NCBI GenBank assembly: GCA_030374735.1
Contig: JASCIV010000524.1
Location: forward strand, 1 to 17,598
DNA from: Gracilaria caudata
Lineage: Eukaryota; Rhodophyta; Florideophyceae; Gracilariales; Gracilariaceae
DNA length: 17,598 nucleotides
Reading direction: 5' to 3'
Position 1 is the first letter of the stretch. Each line of letters begins with the position of its first letter. Made by a program: the position numbers and the translations under genes. Below are positions 16,634 through 17,598 of the stretch, in pieces. Under the pieces are notes generated by a model. It had not been told where the DNA came from, did not search any database, and worked only from the letters and a program-made list of their open reading frames with translations.

Positions 16634-17503
16634 TTGTCAAAAAACTTTTGCAATACTATAAGTTCTTACCAAAAGGAAATTGATGATTTTAATGGACATC
16701 AAATAATCCAATTAATCCGTGTTGACTTTCCATTTCATGTCCTACTCGACCAAGCAATTGCTTCGAATATTGCGTTGACAAGTGCATTGCCTAGACTGAT
16801 TATCACACTTGGAGGTCAATTGGCTGATCAGCCTTCTCAGCGTGCTATGTTCCGTCTGTCGCATGCGATATATGTAACACCTGAAGATCGTGCAGTTGCG
16901 GATCGGAATATCTCATACACTCAGCGTTCCGCAGCTTCCAACGCTTTCAACCATTCCACACCACCCACCCCTATTCATGAGGATCCCTCTACTCTACTAC
17001 GATTCTCACTGGTCGATCCTGAACACCACAATCCAGGAGAAATTCGAATTGAAGCGAACAACTCACCAAGTAATTATTCTAGTGAACGTCCGCCAGATCC
17101 CTCCACAATTGCTCACAATATTTCTATGCGATTCAGGGATGACTCTGCGAAGTTTTATAGCGCTTTAGTTGAAAGTTGGAACGAGTTCTTCAAAGAATAC
17201 AAATTAGCTACAGCCGATTACAACGTACCTCTTGAGAAGCAAATGCAGTGTATGCACTATATTCTACGCGATAAGGCTAAACGATATCTCTTTCAGAAAA
17301 TTGTGGGTCACGCTGATATTATTTACTTTTCTAATGAAATGATGGAAGCACAGTACAATTCTAAAGCTCGCCAACTTAGCAACATCCGTTTTGACAAATA
17401 TATCACTGATAGTAAGGATGAAACATGTAGTGCAACCCCTGGGGGTCTCTCGGTTTCGAGGATGGCTTTCATAAGTTCCGTGTCGTATCAGTGTGAAGGA
17501 TGA
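16634..17503 (+). pseudogene. LTR retrotransposon Gag (capsid) region, probably Copia-like, disrupted
   Basis: One frame is open across this span. Residues from about 160 on resemble the capsid-type Gag of LTR retrotransposons: IAHNISMRFRDDSAKF, ESWNEFFKEYKLATADYN, QCMHYILRDKAKRYL, then NEMMEAQYNSKARQLSNIRF. I recall this arrangement from Copia-like Gag in algae and oomycetes; the exact clade is a judgement. The frame begins after a TGA at 16589-16591 and opens at a TTG; its first in-frame ATG is at 16844, inside the domain region, so the natural start is missing or frameshifted. The Gag-like sequence ends near 17420, where the DNA turns GC-rich and the frame continues as an unrelated tail to TGA at 17501-17503. 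No zinc knuckle, protease or polymerase follows within the window. Confidence 0.6.
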
Positions 17504-17598
17504 CGAGGTTATGAGTGGCACGATGACGTGGTATCCAGGACTGGACTTGGCATATCTGGACAGATGCTTGAGCTGGCCACGATTGTGGAATATTTCAG
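17421..17598. other. GC-rich sequence of unknown origin abutting the Gag region
   Basis: Composition changes sharply after about 17424, where the sequence reads TGTAGTGCAACCCCTGGGGG. A start with TG at a break inside Gag would fit the 5' end of a nested LTR, but only 178 bases are visible, no second LTR can be checked, and no protein is recognised in either strand. Confidence 0.35.

Noticed and set aside
1..17598. CRISPR array, prokaryotic operon or phage-like defence system
   Set aside because: There are no regularly spaced repeats, no ribosome-binding sites and no adjacent co-directional gene clusters; promoters, secretion signals and transposons point to a eukaryotic genome.

Overview
The window looks like nuclear DNA of a eukaryote. 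Four long, apparently intronless protein genes sit about 0.5-2 kb apart or more, with canonical TATA boxes upstream of two of them and degraded transposable elements on both flanks. Intronless genes packed between repeat-rich stretches, together with secreted animal-type haem peroxidases of a short bacterial-like size, fit a red alga such as Chondrus crispus. That species assignment is inference; an oomycete or another alga cannot be excluded from the sequence alone.

Layout. Positions 1-~480 (minus) carry a decayed Ty3/gypsy reverse transcriptase. From ~480 to 2300 there is AT-rich DNA with two short tandem duplications. A peroxiredoxin-like gene (2301-2981, plus) follows, then about 2 kb of apparently non-coding DNA. 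The centre holds two closely related secreted haem peroxidases facing each other tail to tail (5019-6707 plus; 8739-10442 minus). Their 2-kb spacer contains an intact 183-bp hAT-type MITE with a perfect 8-bp target duplication. A secreted glucose/sorbosone dehydrogenase-like beta-propeller gene (11528-12952, minus) follows. From 13 kb on the DNA is non-coding and then AT-rich: a badly broken PIF/Harbinger-like DDE transposase (15055-16142, plus), a strong palindrome, and a retrotransposon Gag capsid region (to about 17420) that ends abruptly where base composition changes.

How the genes may fit together. Three of the four cellular genes encode predicted secreted redox proteins: two peroxidases with every haem-ester and distal/proximal haem residue, and a sugar-dehydrogenase-type propeller. 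The fourth is a thioredoxin-fold CXXC protein, probably intracellular. A redox or halide-oxidation island in the cell wall is a reasonable hypothesis, but co-location is the only evidence. I found no tRNA, rRNA, CRISPR array or operon-like structure.
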